Translations under genes and position numbers: made by a program
In this document: one piece after another, positions 62,897 to 64,000 of the stretch
Position numbering within the stretch: the stretch's first letter is position 1
Layout of the letters: each line of letters starts with the position of its first letter
NCBI RefSeq assembly: GCF_004355225.1
Contig: NZ_CP037933.1
Span: 3,720,001 to 3,784,000, forward strand
DNA from: Flavobacterium nackdongense
GTDB lineage: Bacteria; Bacteroidota; Bacteroidia; Flavobacteriales; Flavobacteriaceae
Length of the DNA stretch: 64,000 nt
Reading direction: 5' to 3'
Notes under the pieces: generated by a model
Databases searched by the model: none
What the model saw: only the letters and a program-made list of their open reading frames with translations
What the model was told of the DNA's origin: nothing

Positions 62897-64000
62897 TTAC
62901 TTCAATTTAAAATTCTTCTCGATAGCCAAAATCATTTCACCTGCTATATCTTTATTGGTCGCGCCTTCAATACCTTCAAGACCCGGCGATGAGTTGACTT
63001 CGAGTAATAAGGGTCCTTTTGTAGAGCGAATTATATCCACTCCCGCAACTTTCAAATCCATAGCTTTGGCGGCACGTATGGCGATTTTTTTCTCTCCGGG
63101 AGTAGGTTTTATGACAGAGGCGGTTCCTCCTAAATGAATGTTGGCTCGGAATTCGCCTGGCATCGCTTCTCTTTGAATAGCTGCCACAACTTTGCCATCA
63201 ACCACAAACAAGCGTAGGTCTTTTCCGCTAGCTTCTTTGATGAATTCTTGTACTAATATGTTAGCATTCAAACTTTTGAAAGCATTGATGACACTTTCGG
63301 CAGCTTTTTTGGTTTCGGCCAGAACGACTCCTTTTCCTTGTGTTCCTTCGAGTAATTTTACAATTAAAGGCGGGCCACCAACCATCGCAATCAAATCGTT
63401 GGTATCTAAGGGAGAATTGGCAAAACCCGTGGTTGGAATATCGATACCGCTTTGCAAAAGCAATTGTAAGGAGAATAATTTATCACGTGATTGGGTAATG
63501 GCAGTCGATGAGTTCAAACAAAACACATTCAGTGCTTCGAATTGACGCGTCAAAGCGCAGCCATAAAAGGTAATACTAGGACGAATTCTGGGAATTATTG
63601 CGTCGAATTGATTGAGAATAATACCGCCACGATAATGAATTTCAGGTGTTTTGGCATCGAGTTTCATATAGCATTCTTTGATATTCAAAAAGTGCATTTC
63701 GTGACCCCGCATTTCACCGGCCTCCATGATTCGCTTGTTGCTGTACAATTCAGGGTTACTTGCCAATAATCCGATGCGTAAACCGGAACTGTTTTTTATT
63801 GCATTTTTATAAACTTCTTTTAAATTATCAGGTGTAGTTTGCCCTAAAAGATATTGTTGCTCGGGATCGACCAAAACCCTGCCGCTCATCGCTTCGCGAC
63901 CTAAAAGCATTCGGAAACCCATAGAATCACGATTGGTCAAGGTCATTTCGATCACCCATTTCGAATTGCCTATATCTAATGTGGTTTGAATCACATAGCG
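62897..64000 (-). CDS. rimK: RimK-family alpha-L-glutamate ligase, C-terminal part
   Basis: 367 codons up to the window edge; the frame stays open at 64000, so the start lies outside. The first ~45 residues ([16 protein letters not shown]) are the end of the RimB-like (zinc-protease-like) domain that Bacteroidota fuse to RimK. Then follows the ATP-grasp ligase: [39 protein letters not shown] (nucleotide loop), [39 protein letters not shown] (metal ligands). RimK adds glutamates to ribosomal protein S6 or other targets. Confidence 0.9.
   Translation of the reverse strand, partial: RYVIQTTLDIGNSKWVIEMTLTNRDSMGFRMLLGREAMSGRVLVDPEQQYLLGQTTPDNLKEVYKNAIKNSSGLRIGLLASNPELYSNKRIMEAGEMRGHEMHFLNIKECYMKLDAKTPEIHYRGGIILNQFDAIIPRIRPSITFYGCALTRQFEALNVFCLNSSTAITQSRDKLFSLQLLLQSGIDIPTTGFANSPLDTNDLIAMVGGPPLIVKLLEGTQGKGVVLAETKKAAESVINAFKSLNANILVQEFIKEASGKDLRLFVVDGKVVAAIQREAMPGEFRANIHLGGTASVIKPTPGEKKIAIRAAKAMDLKVAGVDIIRSTKGPLLLEVNSSPGLEGIEGATNKDIAGEMILAIEKNFKLK

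Overview
The window looks like a chromosome segment of a low-GC Bacteroidota, most likely a Flavobacterium-like member of the Flavobacteriaceae. Supporting signs are AT-rich DNA, genes without Shine-Dalgarno sequences, repeated TAnnTTTG (-7) promoter boxes, some TTG starts, and typical flavobacterial core genes (DUF4834, BatA-like vWA protein, fused E1 alpha/beta dehydrogenase, YfhO, RimK). This assignment comes from reading the sequence, not from a search.

Left core region (1-21.06 kb): end of a LOG-family gene, an M1-like exported barrel protein, a branched-chain 2-oxoacid dehydrogenase E1 fusion, and a minus-strand envelope block (flippase, glycosyltransferase, nucleotidyltransferase with a small partner, YfhO, DUF4834). 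After these come an outer-membrane transporter-like protein, a GNAT-like protein, a Sel1-repeat protein, an alpha/beta hydrolase, a DUF4870-like membrane protein, a dihydroorotase-like protein without its metal-binding HxH, a BatA/vWA membrane protein and an exported lactonase. Palindromic repeats sit between many of these genes.

Integrated island (about 21.09-55.89 kb): it starts with a tyrosine recombinase and ends with a nuclease gene. Imperfect direct repeats and paired TGTTGTAC motifs lie at both ends. The backbone resembles a phage satellite or prophage remnant: integrase, HTH protein, VirE/VapE-type primase-helicase at the left; thermonuclease-like protein, a separately terminated 267-aa protein, a DUF5675-like protein and two small membrane proteins at the right. 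The cargo in between is largely anti-invader in character. It comprises a six-gene operon that interleaves type I restriction-modification with McrBC (hsdM-hsdS-mcrB-mcrC-hsdR-metallopeptidase), a 1580-aa protein joining a Bacteroidota IF-2-type N-terminus, OB/S1-like repeats and a Schlafen AlbA_2 domain, a YaaW-like membrane protein, and an operon of AlkB, DUF1848, a methyltransferase-like/RecQ helicase fusion, a tail-anchored coiled-coil protein and a Cys-rich protein. I do not recognise this last operon as a named system.

Between the cargo and the right-hand module lies about 1.5 kb with no credible gene. It contains at least eight hairpins with stems of about 13 to 25 bp. Two adjacent units share their junction sequences, while the stem sequences differ and still pair. 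This is the strongest sign in the window of an undescribed structured RNA or structured DNA element.

Right core region (55.95-64 kb): DEAD-box RNA helicase, DUF418 membrane protein, a PIN/DUF6364 toxin-antitoxin pair bracketed by inverted repeats, a copper-type P1B ATPase, and the C-terminal part of a RimK-family ligase running off the window.
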